From Candidatus Thiovulum stygium (GTDB lineage: Bacteria; Campylobacterota; Campylobacteria; Campylobacterales; Thiovulaceae): a stretch of DNA of 64,000 nucleotides. The stretch is from NCBI GenBank assembly GCA_021582295.1, contig CP091137.1, forward strand, positions 1,630,001 to 1,694,000, given 5' to 3'. Positions 8,762 through 19,511 of this stretch are shown piece by piece. Numbering within the stretch: position 1 is the first letter of the stretch; each line of letters begins with the position of its first letter. The position numbers and the translations under genes were made by a program. The notes beneath the pieces were generated by a model. The model was given only the letters and a program-made list of their open reading frames with translations. It was not told the DNA's origin and did no database searches.

Positions 8762-10885
8762 ATGAAAGGTGGTACTCATAATTTGAGCCAATTTTTCAAT
8801 CGTTTTTCTATCAGGATAAAAATCCTGATTCTTGTTTTAACCAGTATTATTGCTGGAATTCTTCTCTCTTATGTTTCACGAAATGGTCTATTATCAATCG
8901 AGAAACAACTCCAAGAAATCACTCTTACAACAAATGTTGAACGATCCGCTCATATTTCTATTCTTCAGGAAAAAGATTATTTATTAAATAGCAATGGAGC
9001 TACTTATAATGAAATAAATAGCCAAAATGCTTTTGCTGAAGCTAAAAAGAATATAGAAATTATTCGCACTTCTCTTAATGAGATTAATGGTATTACTACA
9101 TCTCCAAAACTTTTAACAAGTTCAGATTCAGCTAGAAAAAGTTCTGATCAATATGAAGAAATGTATAAACGAGCTGTTAATCAACTTGTTGAACTTAATA
9201 AAGAAGGTATGAAATTAGAACAAGCTGGCGAAATCATTTCTCAAGCTGCTGAAAAATATGTAATGTCACAACGAGAACAGTTAGCCATAATTGGAGATAG
9301 CAATTCATCTACTGAAGAAATCATATCTAAAACTGAAAAGTTGAATATTGCTACTGATATTTGGAAATTAACATTTACAATTCGTGCTAACGAAAAAAGA
9401 TATATGCTTTTTCAAAAAGAAGAGACATTTGAATCTATGAAAAAAGATTTTCAACTTATGATGAATCATCTTGAAAATCTTAAATCTATAACAAAACAAA
9501 AAGAAAACTTAGCTCAAATTGCAACATTTAAAGAGGCATCTCAAAATTATGAAAGAGCCGCTTATAAATGGGTTGAACTGCACAAATCTTTATATAGTGA
9601 TACTTTACCAACAATGAAAAAACTTGGTGATATTGTTTTAAAAGAGGTTTTCTTTGCTGCACAAGATGCTAGAAAAAATATAGAATTAAATCAAAGTGCT
9701 ATAATAGAACTTTTAATTATAGTTACAATTATAAGTGTTATTTTTGACCTCATCATTGGTGGTATGGTTACAAATTCTATTACAGCTAGTATCGAACAAT
9801 TTCAAACTGGAATGCTTGAATTTTTTAAATATCTAAATGGTGAAACTCGAGAAGTTCATCATATAAATATTGATGCAAAAGATGAAATGAAAAGTATGAC
9901 TTATGTAATTAATCACAATATAGATATAATTAAAGTCGGTATCGAAAAAGACAATGCACTAATTGCTCAAGCTGTATCTGTTGCTGAAGAGATTAAAAAA
10001 GGTAATTTGTCTATTAGAATTACAAAAACTAGCAATAATGCTGCTCTTAATGATCTTCGAGATGTTATAAATTCAATGCTAGATTCTGTTCATAAAAATA
10101 TTGGCAATATTTCTAAAAATATTGAAAAATATTCTGAATTTAATTATACAGGCAAAATTGAAAAAGGCTCTCTTGATGGCGAATTAGGAATATTAATTAC
10201 TCAAGTTAATTCACTTGGTGATGATATTTCTAAAATGCTTAAAAAGAGTGCAAAAGATAGTGTCAAATTAAATGAAAGTTCAGGAAGTCTTGGCGAACTT
10301 GTTACAGTTCTTTCAACAACTGCTTCAGAACAAGAACATAATATTAGAAAAATATTAACTTCTATCGAAAAAATAAATTTGAGTATTACTAATGTTGTAA
10401 CAACAACTGAAAGTCTTTCAACTCAATCAAATGAAATTCGACATGTTATGGGCTTAATTGGTGATATTGCTGAACAGACAAATTTACTTGCTTTAAATGC
10501 TGCAATTGAAGCTGCAAGAGCTGGAGATCATGGTAAAGGTTTTGCAGTTGTTTCTGAAGAAATTAGAAAATTAGCTGAAAAAACTCAAAAATCGCTATCT
10601 GAAATCGAGATTATTATTAGTACTCTTGGTCAAGCAACTAATGAATCTAATGAAGGAATTCTAGAGCAATCATCTGAAATAAATATTATATCTGATGATA
10701 TTGGTCAAATTAGAGATGTTGTTAAAAAGAATAGTGAAGTTTCTATCAAAATAGAAAATGTTGCGAAATTGCTTTCTAGAGTTTCAAGAGAAATAGAGAT
10801 GAGTTTAAGCGATAAAAAATTTATTGGTAAAGATGACGAAGTAAAACAAGCTAAACGAAATTCATACGAAAACGAAAATAATTAA
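8762..10885 (+). CDS. Methyl-accepting chemotaxis protein (chemoreceptor)
   Basis: 707 aa transmembrane chemoreceptor that signals to CheA/CheW. TM1 lies at about residues 19-38 and TM2 at about 313-336, enclosing a long helical sensor region without a recognisable PAS or Cache fold. After TM2 comes a HAMP-like/helical stretch, then the cytoplasmic hairpin with the conserved tip [21 protein letters not shown] (about 565-586) and [15 protein letters not shown]. The frame is intact. The ATG at 8762 may not be the real start: AAAGGTGG lies just inside it, placed well for the TTG at 8783. The gene is bracketed by a 30-bp direct repeat (8620-8649, 10966-10995). Ligand unknown. Confidence 0.92.
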   Translation: MKGGTHNLSQFFNRFSIRIKILILVLTSIIAGILLSYVSRNGLLSIEKQLQEITLTTNVERSAHISILQEKDYLLNSNGATYNEINSQNAFAEAKKNIEIIRTSLNEINGITTSPKLLTSSDSARKSSDQYEEMYKRAVNQLVELNKEGMKLEQAGEIISQAAEKYVMSQREQLAIIGDSNSSTEEIISKTEKLNIATDIWKLTFTIRANEKRYMLFQKEETFESMKKDFQLMMNHLENLKSITKQKENLAQIATFKEASQNYERAAYKWVELHKSLYSDTLPTMKKLGDIVLKEVFFAAQDARKNIELNQSAIIELLIIVTIISVIFDLIIGGMVTNSITASIEQFQTGMLEFFKYLNGETREVHHINIDAKDEMKSMTYVINHNIDIIKVGIEKDNALIAQAVSVAEEIKKGNLSIRITKTSNNAALNDLRDVINSMLDSVHKNIGNISKNIEKYSEFNYTGKIEKGSLDGELGILITQVNSLGDDISKMLKKSAKDSVKLNESSGSLGELVTVLSTTASEQEHNIRKILTSIEKINLSITNVVTTTESLSTQSNEIRHVMGLIGDIAEQTNLLALNAAIEAARAGDHGKGFAVVSEEIRKLAEKTQKSLSEIEIIISTLGQATNESNEGILEQSSEINIISDDIGQIRDVVKKNSEVSIKIENVAKLLSRVSREIEMSLSDKKFIGKDDEVKQAKRNSYENENN

Positions 10886-10908
10886 AAAAATAAACTAAAT
10901 AAACTTTT

Positions 10909-10931
10909 CATAGCTAGAAATTCTAGCTATG
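10909..10931 (+). terminator. Hairpin after the chemoreceptor gene
   Basis: Perfect 11-base inverted repeat CATAGCTAGAA/TTCTAGCTATG around a single base, 23 bases after the stop. No strong T run follows, so its strength as an intrinsic terminator is uncertain. Confidence 0.55.
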
Positions 10932-10965
10932 GATTTATAGCATTTTACTAATTCTAGTTATATTC

Positions 10966-10995
10966 AAATAGATTAATTTAATAATCGATGAGGTT
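10966..10995. repeat. 30-bp direct repeat, right copy, flanking the chemoreceptor gene
   Basis: Identical to 8620-8649 in the same orientation, 2.3 kb away, ending with GATGAGGT (10987-10994). A second octamer in inverted orientation follows at 11054-11061, so the gap between the convergent genes also carries an inverted octamer pair. Confidence 0.85.
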
Positions 10996-11105
10996 TAAAT
11001 TACATTTTTAATTCTATTTTCATGATAACAAAAGGGCAAACTCCATAAATGCGACCTCATCGCTAAATAAAAACAAAATATTTAAAGTCTATTTATAATT
11101 TTGAT

Positions 11106-11732
11106 CTATTCTTCGTTTGCATAAGCTTCATTAATTATATTAATTTCAGCTACTATTTTAGAAATATCTTCAGTTAATTTTTTGTCGTAATCTGCCATTG
11201 TATTTTCAAGATGACCAGAAGTATTAATTCCATTAATTTCGTTTTTAACATAAATTTCTTCAGTTTTTTGAGCAATCTCTTTTAAACTATTTTCAAGTTT
11301 AGTTTTAACTTTATTCCATTTATCTAAATAAAGATCTATTTTTTGCTTCTGTTTTGGAAATTCATCTTTAAGTTTAATTAATTTATCGATTTTAGTAGAT
11401 ACTAATTCAATATTCTCTAAGATCTGCTTATGTTTTGAGAGAACTGGAGGAAAATGATTCTTAAGGAAATCTTCTATTTTTTCGTTAAAAATATACCCAG
11501 TATTGTATTGTGCTTGTTGATGTTCTTGATATAACTTCAGACTCATAAATATGCCAATGAGAATTACAATTATTATTACAATTATTACAATTATTCTAAT
11601 TTTACCAATAATTTTACGAATAATTTTAACAATCAATTCACCAATATTTACACCAATATATCCACCAAGAAATATTCCAAGAATTGTTCCAATCAATATA
11701 CCAATAGATCCACCAATAGATCCACCAATCAA
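11106..11732 (-). CDS. Glycine-zipper membrane protein, unknown function
   Basis: No family recognised. The visible part has a run of glycine-zipper hydrophobic repeats (IGGSIGGSIGILIG and similar), then a strongly hydrophobic segment of isoleucine and valine (about residues 43-65), then a 140-residue lysine/glutamate-rich, mostly helical tail that could be a coiled coil. The frame begins at a TTG (11732) inside the glycine repeats, but stays open upstream to about 11900 and encodes more of the same pattern (GGIPGLILGLIFLG, KDIGGFIGVL). No ATG, GTG or TTG occurs in that extension, so the true start is unclear (a non-standard start or an indel). The DNA for the zipper repeats in near-12-base units around 11700-11750. 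Convergent with the chemoreceptor and divergent from flhF. Confidence 0.6.
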   Translation of the reverse strand: MIGGSIGGSIGILIGTILGIFLGGYIGVNIGELIVKIIRKIIGKIRIIVIIVIIIVILIGIFMSLKLYQEHQQAQYNTGYIFNEKIEDFLKNHFPPVLSKHKQILENIELVSTKIDKLIKLKDEFPKQKQKIDLYLDKWNKVKTKLENSLKEIAQKTEEIYVKNEINGINTSGHLENTMADYDKKLTEDISKIVAEINIINEAYANEE

Positions 11733-11968
11733 TACACCAATAAATCCACCAATATCTTTACCAAGAAAAATTAATCCAAGAATTAATCCAGGAATTCCTC
11801 CAAGAACTGCGAACCCTTCTCTGATCTCCGTCTCTGTCCATTTTAAAGCTCCTTTAAACTTAATTTTTGAAATTATAAATGATTGAAGATTTTATATTGA
11901 TATAAGTGTTTAATCTCTTTTGTTAAAATTATCTTTAATTTTGAAGCTATTTTTAACAAGGAGAAAAA

Positions 11969-13549
11969 ATGATTATAAAAAAAATACAAGGCAAATCTAT
12001 TCAAGATGCCATGAAAGAGGCAAAAGCTCTTTATGGTGAAGATATCTCCGTAGTTGAAACCAAAACTATAAAAGGAGGGCTATTTTCAAGAAATACATCA
12101 TATGAAGTTGTAGTTTCTGTTCCTGAAGAGACTGCAAATGAAAATCGTAAAAGTCGTTTTCAAACTCAATTTCTTGATAGAGCCAAAAAAAATTTTGATT
12201 TAAAAATTGATACTACAGTTGATGATACTGATGAATTATTAGGTTTTAAATTTCATAATAACGATGAACCAGAAGCTGGAACTCTTTTGGCTAGTTCTCG
12301 AGATAAAAAATTATCCTCGCAATATCCAAATCAGAATAATTCAACAAATTTATTAAAACAGGGTTTTGGCAGTGTTGAAAGTAAAAGAGTTTCTCAAAAT
12401 GCTAAAACCGAACAATTTGTAGATACAACAGCAAATGTTAATAAAATTATGGAACTTGTAAGAAAAAAACAAGAAGAGAACAAAGTTCAAAGAAATGAAC
12501 AAAATTTTGAAATAGATTTGCCAGATGTTCAAATTCCTATTCCTAATACAAATCAGAATATAAAGCAAACAGCTCAAAATAGTCCTATTCTAAAAACTCA
12601 AACTAATCCAGATATAAATAATAATCAGCTTAATGATATTAAATCTGAACTTTCACAACTTAATGATAAAATAAAACTGATTCAGAATATGTTTTGGGAA
12701 GAAAAAGGTCCAAATACAACTCCAATTCCTCCAGAATTTTCAGAAATTTATCGAATTGCGAAACAGAGTGGTATGAATCAAGAACATCTTGATTTAATTA
12801 TGAAACTTTCTACTCAACATATGCCTTTTAAAATGAGACAAAGTAGTGAAACAGTAAAAAGATATTTCAAGGCTCTTTTAAGAAAAATGATCCCAATTAG
12901 AACAGAAACTAGAATTAAACCACCAAATAAAAAAATAATTATGCTTGTTGGTTCAACTGGAGTTGGAAAAACAACAACAATTGCAAAATTAGCTGCTCGT
13001 TTTACTTTAAAAAGTGAATTAGATTATAAAGTAGGATTAATAGTTCTCGATACTTATAAAATCGGAGCAGTAGAACAATTAACACAATATGCAAGAATGA
13101 TGAAAGTTCAAATCGAAACAGTTGTTTCACCAGTTGATTTTCTCGATAAACTCGAAAGAATGCGAACTAATGATTATGTTTTAATCGATACTATGGGAAG
13201 TTCTCCATATGATATTCAAAAAATAGATACTATTAGAGAATTTTTAAATACTGGCAACAATTTATATGAAATTGATGTTATGCTAGTATTATCAAGTAGT
13301 TTAAAATATGAAGATTTAAAAGAAAGTTACAATAGTTTTTCAAAACTAAATATCGATACAATAATGTTTACAAAACTTGATGAAACCAAGGGATTTGGAA
13401 ATATCTTTAGCCTTATCCACGATGTTCAGAAACCTATAAGCTATTTTTCAATAGGTCAAGAGGTTCCTGAAGATATTATTGTTGCAAAGAGCGAGTATCT
13501 GGTAGATTCCTTGCTACATGGTTTTAAAAGGGACGGAAAGAGTGAATGA
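11969..13549 (+). CDS. flhF: Flagellar SRP-like GTPase FlhF
   Basis: SRP-family GTPase that fixes flagellar number and polar site with FlhG. 526 aa, long as in other Campylobacterota. An N-terminal basic B domain (about 1-230, with low-complexity N/Q linker), then the N and G domains: P-loop [18 protein letters not shown] (about 329), [11 protein letters not shown] (G2/I-box), DTMGSSP in place of the usual DTAG (G3), and TKLDETK (G4). A clear GGAG ribosome site precedes the ATG. It overlaps flhG by 4 bases and heads the flagellar transcript flhF-flhG-hypothetical-fliA-fliM. Confidence 0.96.
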   Translation: MIIKKIQGKSIQDAMKEAKALYGEDISVVETKTIKGGLFSRNTSYEVVVSVPEETANENRKSRFQTQFLDRAKKNFDLKIDTTVDDTDELLGFKFHNNDEPEAGTLLASSRDKKLSSQYPNQNNSTNLLKQGFGSVESKRVSQNAKTEQFVDTTANVNKIMELVRKKQEENKVQRNEQNFEIDLPDVQIPIPNTNQNIKQTAQNSPILKTQTNPDINNNQLNDIKSELSQLNDKIKLIQNMFWEEKGPNTTPIPPEFSEIYRIAKQSGMNQEHLDLIMKLSTQHMPFKMRQSSETVKRYFKALLRKMIPIRTETRIKPPNKKIIMLVGSTGVGKTTTIAKLAARFTLKSELDYKVGLIVLDTYKIGAVEQLTQYARMMKVQIETVVSPVDFLDKLERMRTNDYVLIDTMGSSPYDIQKIDTIREFLNTGNNLYEIDVMLVLSSSLKYEDLKESYNSFSKLNIDTIMFTKLDETKGFGNIFSLIHDVQKPISYFSIGQEVPEDIIVAKSEYLVDSLLHGFKRDGKSE

Positions 13550-14478
13550 CAATGGTTTCTAATAGCGATAATGCAAATGTAAATCAAGCTAAAAAACTCC
13601 AAGAGTTAATGGATACAAAAAAGAGTAATAATAATCGAGAAGTTGATTTTGCTAAAAAAACAACACATTTTATCGCTGTAACAAGTGGCAAAGGTGGAGT
13701 CGGAAAATCTACAATTAGTGCTAATTTAGCTTATATATTCTCAAAGTATGGTTATAAAGTTGGAATTTTTGATGCTGATATAGGTCTTGCAAATTTAGAT
13801 GTTCTTTTTAATGTTCGAGTTAAAAAAAATATCGTTCATGTTTTACGAGGTCAAGCTGATTTAAGAGATATTTTAGTTCATGTTACTCCAAATTTAATTT
13901 TAATTCCGGGAGATAGCGGTTCAGATATTTTTGAATTCAGTGATACAAAAATTTTTGATAAATTAATTCAAGAATCAACTATGTTAGATGATCTTGATGT
14001 TATGATTATAGACACAGGTGCAGGAATTGGCGAAAAAACTCAAATGTTTTTGAATATTGCTGATGATATATTAGTTATAACGGTTCCTGATCCAGCAGCA
14101 ATTACTGATGCTTATGCAACTATAAAAACAACGAGTAAAAAAAGAGATGATATTGGCATGATATTAAATCAGGTTATGTCAGAAAAAGAGGCACTTGCAA
14201 TATTTGGAAAAATAGATAAAGTCGCCAGAGTAAATATTGGAGGAAATTTACATCTTGAATATTTTGGCAAAATAGCTGATGATCCTGCAGTTAGTTCATC
14301 AATTAAAAGACGAACTCTTTTTGCTAAAGAGAGTCCTTATGCTCCTGCAACTCAAGATTTAGAAAAAATAGCTAGACTATTAGCTAAAAAATTAGAACAA
14401 AATATTTTAACAGGTTCTGAACTTGATGCAAATGGATTATCTGGACTGTTTAATAGATTAATTAAACATTTTCGTTAA
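13546..14478 (+). CDS. flhG: MinD/ParA-type ATPase FlhG (FleN/YlxH), flagellar number regulator
   Basis: ParA-family ATPase that partners FlhF and limits flagella to the right number. 310 aa. Deviant Walker [17 protein letters not shown] at about 47, [13 protein letters not shown] (Walker A'), and [10 protein letters not shown] (Walker B). The N-terminal extension ahead of the P-loop is the region that stimulates FlhF GTPase activity in known FlhG proteins. In C. jejuni FlhG also takes part in division-site choice; that role here is inference. Its ATG overlaps the flhF stop (ATGA). Confidence 0.94.
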   Translation: MTMVSNSDNANVNQAKKLQELMDTKKSNNNREVDFAKKTTHFIAVTSGKGGVGKSTISANLAYIFSKYGYKVGIFDADIGLANLDVLFNVRVKKNIVHVLRGQADLRDILVHVTPNLILIPGDSGSDIFEFSDTKIFDKLIQESTMLDDLDVMIIDTGAGIGEKTQMFLNIADDILVITVPDPAAITDAYATIKTTSKKRDDIGMILNQVMSEKEALAIFGKIDKVARVNIGGNLHLEYFGKIADDPAVSSSIKRRTLFAKESPYAPATQDLEKIARLLAKKLEQNILTGSELDANGLSGLFNRLIKHFR

Positions 14479-14503
14479 TAATAAATATATAGGTATAATT
14501 TAA

Positions 14504-14848
14504 ATGATCGTCTATAATATTCAAAGTTTTTTAACAGTTGTTGGTTTTTTTACTGGACTATTTTTTTCAGTAATCGCAACTGTATCACCTTTAGAATTAG
14601 TTGTAAATGCAATTATTTCAACTCTTGGTTTTCATGCATTTGCAAATATAGCTCTCTCGTTTTATGTTAAAAATCTCGAAGTTACTCTAGCTAATAAATT
14701 TCCAAAACAGGCTCTTGAATCTGAATTAGATCAATTAGTAAGAGACTTAGATAAAAAAGAGGATAAATTTATGCCACAAAAAGAGAATTTTCAAATTATT
14801 ATAAACAAACAAATTAATAATATTGAAGCAGGTCAAAAAAATAGATGA
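14504..14848 (+). CDS. Small membrane protein in the flagellar operon
   Basis: 114 aa, no named family recognised. Two hydrophobic segments (about residues 8-26 and 31-50) are followed by a charged cytoplasmic-looking tail (about 60-114). A short protein is conserved in position between flhG and fliA in many Campylobacterota, which supports a real gene. It overlaps fliA by 4 bases, so translation is coupled to the sigma factor. A role in flagellar assembly is inferred from location only. Confidence 0.7.
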   Translation: MIVYNIQSFLTVVGFFTGLFFSVIATVSPLELVVNAIISTLGFHAFANIALSFYVKNLEVTLANKFPKQALESELDQLVRDLDKKEDKFMPQKENFQIIINKQINNIEAGQKNR

Positions 14849-15525
14849 GCTATATAAATGATGTTAAATACCAAAAAGATCTTTTAGCAATAGAATATCT
14901 TCCAGCTGTAAAATCAATGGCATTTAGATTAAAAGAACGACTTCCAAGTTTTATAGAATATGCTGATTTAGTCTCTATCGGCACAGAAGAACTTGTAAAA
15001 CTTGCAAGACGATATGACGAAAATCAAAATGACTCATTTTGGGGTTATGCTAAAAAACGAGTCTATGGTTCAATGTTAGATTATTTAAGATCTCTCGATG
15101 TCATGAGTCGAAATGGTCGCAAATTAGTCAAAACTATTGATAGTCTTGTTAGTAATTATGTAGCCTCTTTTGATGAAGAACCTTCAAATCAGTTTTTAGC
15201 TGATAAATTAGATTTACCTATCGATAAAATTCGTGAAGCTCGTCGAGCTTCTGAAGTCTATTCGGTTTTACCAATTTCAGATAATATCGATTTTGAAGAT
15301 AGTAATGCAAATGTATTAGAACAGTTAGAGACTGATGATTTAATAACTAAAGTTACTGCTGTTTTAGATCAACTTTCAGATCGTGAAAGACTTATTATTC
15401 AGTTATATTATTTCGAAGAATTAAATTTAAAAGAGATTAGTGCTATATTAAATATAACTGAATCTAGAATTTCACAAATACATAAAGCTGTAATTACTAA
15501 AATTAAAGATGAATTGAAGGAATAG
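14845..15525 (+). CDS. fliA: RNA polymerase sigma factor for flagellar genes (sigma-28, FliA)
   Basis: Directs transcription of late flagellar genes. 226 aa, usual for FliA. Regions can be followed in order: region 2 (YADLVSIGTEELVKLARRYD, then FWGYAKKRVYGSMLDYLRSLD), region 3 (PSNQFLADKLDLPIDKIREA), and region 4 with the helix-turn-helix LKEISAILNITESRISQIHKA for the -35 box. ATG overlaps the upstream stop by 4 bases, and fliM follows 4 bases after its stop. The anti-sigma factor FlgM is not in the window. Confidence 0.95.
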   Translation: MSYINDVKYQKDLLAIEYLPAVKSMAFRLKERLPSFIEYADLVSIGTEELVKLARRYDENQNDSFWGYAKKRVYGSMLDYLRSLDVMSRNGRKLVKTIDSLVSNYVASFDEEPSNQFLADKLDLPIDKIREARRASEVYSVLPISDNIDFEDSNANVLEQLETDDLITKVTAVLDQLSDRERLIIQLYYFEELNLKEISAILNITESRISQIHKAVITKIKDELKE

Positions 15526-15529
15526 GGCA

Positions 15530-16617
15530 ATGGCTGATATATTAACTCAAGATGAAATAGATGCCCTTCTCGGAAATGTTGAAAATGAAGATTTAGGTGA
15601 TGATGATGATGAAAATGAAAATACCTCATCAACAACCGCCACTGGAAGTAGTTATGTCTCTCCAAATCCTGATGTTCAAATTACTCTTTATGATTTTAAA
15701 CGACCTAATCGAGTTAGTAAAGAGCAATTAAGAGCCTTTAGAAGTATTCATGATAAATTAGCCAGAACCTCATCTTCACAAATTTCAGCTATTATGAGAT
15801 CTATCGTTGAAATTCAATTACATTCTGCTGATCAAATGACTTATGGCGAATTTTTAATGTCTCTCCCCAATCCAACTAGTTTTAATGTTTTTTCTATGAA
15901 ACCTCTTGAAGGAAATGGCATTTTAGAAGTTAACCCTTCGATTGCCTATCCAATGATAGATAGACTTCTAGGCGGTCGTGGTGATCCTTTTGAAAATAAT
16001 CGTGAATTTAGTGATATCGAAATTTCTCTTTTTGAAACTATTTTAAAAGTTTTTATGGACAATTTACGAGATGCTTGGAAAATTGTAGAAAATATATCTC
16101 CTACAATAGAACAAAAAGAGAGTTCTCCAAATGTTGTTCAAATTGTTGCTCAAAACGAAATCGTTGTTATGATCGTCATGGAAATTATTATTGGTCAATC
16201 TAGTGGTATGATGAATATCTGTTATCCCGTTATTGCTCTTGAATCTCTTTTACCAAGATTAGCTAGTCGAGATTTAATGTTAAATGAATCTGGTTCTAAA
16301 AAAGTAGAAATCAAGATTTAAAAGTTGTTATCGGTGGAACTAATGTTCAAGTAGAAGCCTATTTAGGTGAAACTAGAATCTCATTAAAAGAAATTTTAGA
16401 ATTAACTGTTGGCGATATTATTAAATTAGATAATCATGTTGATGATGGAGTCGCAGTTTCTGTAAATGAAAAAGAGCGATTCGTTGGTCAAATTGGTGTT
16501 CGACGACATCGAAAATCTGTAAAAATCAAAGAAAAAATATTTAGCGAACAAGATGAACTTAAAGATATTCTTGAAGAAATCGCAACTTATCGCGGTGAGG
16601 AACGATTGGAACTTTGA
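15530..16617 (+). CDS. fliM: Flagellar motor switch protein FliM, interrupted by -1 frameshift at A6 tract
   Basis: C-ring switch protein that binds CheY-P and sets rotation direction. The first frame (15530-16321, 263 aa) has the CheY-binding N-terminal helix LTQDEIDALLGNV and the middle CheC-like domain. The C-terminal domain continues in the -1 frame: SRNQDLKVVIGGTNVQVEAY onward, about 100 aa, ending at 16617. The frames join perfectly if A6 at 16298-16303 is read as A7. Because motility genes around it look intact, a sequence error or slippage on the A tract is more likely than a dead gene. Its TGA overlaps the TTG start of the YraN-family gene. Two octamer copies lie near its 5' end (15623, 15767). 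Confidence 0.9.
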
Positions 16618-16939
16618 GTTTAAAAAAAGGTCATTTAGCTGAAGATATCGTTATTAAATATTTAATAAAACTTGACTTTCTCATATTAACTCGTAACTAT
16701 TATACTCGTTATGGCGAAATTGATATAGTTGCTAAAAAAATAATATTTTACACTTCATTGAAGTCAAAAGTGGAAAATATTTTAATCCAGCTGAAAATTT
16801 AACAGATAAAAAATTAGAAAAATTAACTAAAGCAATATTAATATATTTAGATTTAAATAATAATAATGAAAATTATATTATAGATTTAGTTACTTTATTT
16901 AATAATAAAATAGAATTTTTTGAAAATATCTCGTTTTAA
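16614..16939 (+). CDS. UPF0102 (YraN) family nuclease-like protein, frameshifted at A7 tract
   Basis: Predicted endonuclease-fold protein of the YraN/UPF0102 family; cellular role unknown. The first frame reads KKGHLAEDIVIKYLIKLDFLILTRNYYTRYGEIDIVAKK, containing the E and GEID elements of the PD-(D/E)XK core. After the A7 tract (16734-16740) the -1 frame continues correctly with NNILHFIEVKSGKYFNPAEN, including the EVK catalytic strand, to a stop at 16937-16939. One extra A restores a protein of about 108 aa, the normal family size. TTG start overlaps the end of fliM. Confidence 0.82.
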
Positions 16940-17020
16940 TTAATAAATATTTGATATATTAATAATTTCTTGAATTTGGTAGAATTAAGAATAAAAATTT
17001 AAAATCATAAAGATAGTGAG

Positions 17021-18418
17021 ATGATGGATAAAGATTTTAATGAAAAATGTGCGGTAGTTGGTGTTTTTAATCATCCTAGTGCATCGAAAATAGCCTATTT
17101 CTCCCTTTTTAGTATGCAACATAGAGGACAAGAAGCTGCTGGAATCAGTAGTTCTGATGGCAAAAAAATGCATACAATAAAAGATAGAGGACTTGTTACT
17201 CAAGTCTTTGATGATCAAAAAATTTCAACTCTTTGTGGTGATATCGCAATCGGACACACTCGATATTCAACTGCTGGAGATGATTCAATTCTTGATGCTC
17301 AACCTGTTTATGCTCGTTATGATTTAGGTGAATTAGCCATAGTTCATAATGGCAATTTTACAAATACTGGTGTTGTTAGACAAAAACTTATAAATAAAGG
17401 TGCAATTTTTCAGACACATATGGACACTGAAAATTTAATACACTTAATAGCAAAAAGTGATAAACGAGATCTTTTAGATCGAATTGTTGATGGACTAAAA
17501 AAAGTTGAAGGTGCTTATTCTCTTATTTTTTCTAATAAAAATCAGATGTTTGCAGTTCGAGATCCACACGGATTTAGACCTTTAAGTCTCGGTAGAGTTG
17601 CAGGTGTCTCTGGTGAAGATGGTTATATCGTAGCTAGTGAAACTTGTGCCTTTGATCTTGTTGGTGCAAAATTTATTCGAGATATTCGTCCTGGTGAATT
17701 AATCGTTTTTGATAAAGGTCGAGCTCCTCAATCTTTTCAAATTTTTGAACCAACACCTCATCACTGTATTTTTGAATATGTATATTTCGCTAGACCAGAT
17801 AGTTCTATTTTTGGCAAAAATGTCTATAAATTACGAAAAGAGATGGGTCGAACTCTTGCACGAGAAGCTCCAGTTGATGCTGATATGGTCATTCCTGTTC
17901 CTGATGGTGGTGTTCCTGCTGCACTCGGTTATGCTGAAGCAAGTGGAATCCCTTTTAATATGGCTATTATGCGAAATCATTATGTTGGCAGAACTTTTAT
18001 TGAACCAACTCAAGAAATTAGAGATTTAAAAGTTAAAATGAAATTGTCTCCAATGAGTGCTGTTATTAGTGGCAAACGAGTCATTGTTATTGATGATTCA
18101 ATTGTTCGTGGAACAACAAGTCGTCAAATAGTCAGAATGTTAAAAAAGGCTGGAGCTAAAGAAGTTCATATGCGAGTTAGTTCGCCCCCAACAACTCATC
18201 CTTGTTATTATGGTGTTGATACTCCTGAACAAGATAAATTAATCGCTTCAAAATATGATATTCCATCAATTGCCAATTATATCGAGGCTGATAGTCTTGC
18301 CTATTTATCATTAGATGGTTTATTAAATAGTGTCGGTCGTGATTTAAGTTATTGCACAACATGTTTTGATGGCAATTTTATTATTGAACCTCAATTTTTG
18401 CCTAAAATATCAGAATAA
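17021..18418 (+). CDS. purF: Amidophosphoribosyltransferase
   Basis: First committed step of purine synthesis: PRPP plus glutamine gives phosphoribosylamine. 465 aa, full length. A nine-residue propeptide precedes the catalytic Cys10 (CAVVGVFNHP), as in the self-processing class. The glutaminase half includes MQHRGQEAAGIS, IGHTRYSTAG and HNGNFTN. The C-terminal PRTase half has the PRPP loop VIVIDDSIVRGTTSRQ and the PVPDGGVPAALGYA flexible loop. Cysteines late in the sequence (CYYGVDTP, YCTTCFDG) match the Fe-S type enzyme. Stands alone between yraN and mrp. Confidence 0.96.
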   Translation: MMDKDFNEKCAVVGVFNHPSASKIAYFSLFSMQHRGQEAAGISSSDGKKMHTIKDRGLVTQVFDDQKISTLCGDIAIGHTRYSTAGDDSILDAQPVYARYDLGELAIVHNGNFTNTGVVRQKLINKGAIFQTHMDTENLIHLIAKSDKRDLLDRIVDGLKKVEGAYSLIFSNKNQMFAVRDPHGFRPLSLGRVAGVSGEDGYIVASETCAFDLVGAKFIRDIRPGELIVFDKGRAPQSFQIFEPTPHHCIFEYVYFARPDSSIFGKNVYKLRKEMGRTLAREAPVDADMVIPVPDGGVPAALGYAEASGIPFNMAIMRNHYVGRTFIEPTQEIRDLKVKMKLSPMSAVISGKRVIVIDDSIVRGTTSRQIVRMLKKAGAKEVHMRVSSPPTTHPCYYGVDTPEQDKLIASKYDIPSIANYIEADSLAYLSLDGLLNSVGRDLSYCTTCFDGNFIIEPQFLPKISE

Positions 18419-18430
18419 TTATATAAAACT

Positions 18431-19492
18431 GTGTATAAATTAACTCGTGAAGATATAATTAGATATTTAGAAAATATTAAGTATCCTAAATTAGATAAAA
18501 CTCTTGGTGATCTCGGACTTGTCGATGAGGTTGAAATTTATGACGAAAATAATAGTCTAAAAATTAAATTATCGATGGTCAGTGATGACTCTTTCAAAAT
18601 CGTAAAACCTCAAATTGAAGAATATTTTAAAAAACATTTTATTAATATATTAATATCTAAAAAAGATAAAGATATAACTGTTAATAAAAAGAATTTGGCT
18701 TACGGTTCAACTGATAAACCTAATAATCGAGCATCTTTTGCTAAAAAAGTTATTGCTGTAACAAGTGGTAAAGGTGGAGTTGGTAAAACAACTGTTGCCG
18801 TAAATTTAGCCATCGGTTTAGCTCAACAAAATTATAAAGTTGCTCTTCTTGATGCTGATGTTTATGGTCCAAATGTTCCTCGAATGACTGGCACTGAAAC
18901 TGAAAAATTAACTTGGAATGACAATAATAAAATTCAACCACATTTTAATTTTGGTATTAAAATGATGAGTGTAGCTTATACAACTCCAAAAAATGATACT
19001 CCTTTAGTTTGGCGAGGTTCAGTTGCAGTTTCTGCTGTTGTTCAATTTTTGGAAGATGTTGATTGGGGCGAACTCGATTTTTTAATTATTGATATGCCTC
19101 CCGGAACTGGAGATATTCAATTAACAATGGCTCAAGAGATTCCTTTGACAGCTGGAATTATTGTTACAACACCTCAACAAGTAGCTCTTGACGATGTTGG
19201 TCGAGCAATAATGATGTTCAAAGATGTAAAAGTTAAAATTGGCGGAATCATAGAAAATATGAGCTATTTTATTACTCCTGATACAGGATCTAAATATTAT
19301 ATATTTGGTGAAAATGGTGGTAAAAATATAGCCCATAAATATTCTGTTCCATTTTTGGGCGAAATTCCATTAAGAATGGATATTCGAGAATCTGGTGATA
19401 GCGGTTTTCCTCCAATAGTTTCAAAAGATCTTTCACTTCGAACTTATTATAAAGATATTGTAAATAATTTACTAATTGAAATTAATAAATAA
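18431..19492 (+). CDS. mrp: Mrp/ApbC-family P-loop ATPase, iron-sulfur cluster carrier
   Basis: Fe-S cluster carrier/assembly ATPase of the Mrp/NBP35 group. 353 aa with GTG start. N-terminal DUF59-type domain (about 1-85), then the ATPase with [16 protein letters not shown] (about 111-126), LLDADVYGPNVPRM and IIDMPPGTGDIQLT. The family's usual C-terminal CxxC cluster site is not seen here (the region reads IIENMSYFITPDTGSKYYIFGEN, with residues other than Cys), which is also the case in several Campylobacterota copies. Ends just before an inverted octamer pair. An octamer (18524) falls within the coding sequence. Confidence 0.9.
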   Translation: MYKLTREDIIRYLENIKYPKLDKTLGDLGLVDEVEIYDENNSLKIKLSMVSDDSFKIVKPQIEEYFKKHFINILISKKDKDITVNKKNLAYGSTDKPNNRASFAKKVIAVTSGKGGVGKTTVAVNLAIGLAQQNYKVALLDADVYGPNVPRMTGTETEKLTWNDNNKIQPHFNFGIKMMSVAYTTPKNDTPLVWRGSVAVSAVVQFLEDVDWGELDFLIIDMPPGTGDIQLTMAQEIPLTAGIIVTTPQQVALDDVGRAIMMFKDVKVKIGGIIENMSYFITPDTGSKYYIFGENGGKNIAHKYSVPFLGEIPLRMDIRESGDSGFPPIVSKDLSLRTYYKDIVNNLLIEINK

Positions 19493-19511
19493 AAAAATAA
19501 CAATTTATTTT

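Noticed and set aside
11551-11886. Isoleucine/proline-rich 111-aa frame on the plus strand
   Set aside because: It is the antisense of the glycine-zipper coding repeats; its composition is a by-product of that repeat.
16298-16303. Programmed -1 frameshift in fliM
   Set aside because: TCTAAAAAAG is a weak slippery site, no conserved reason for two FliM products is known, and similar indels occur in several unrelated genes; error or general slippage is more likely.
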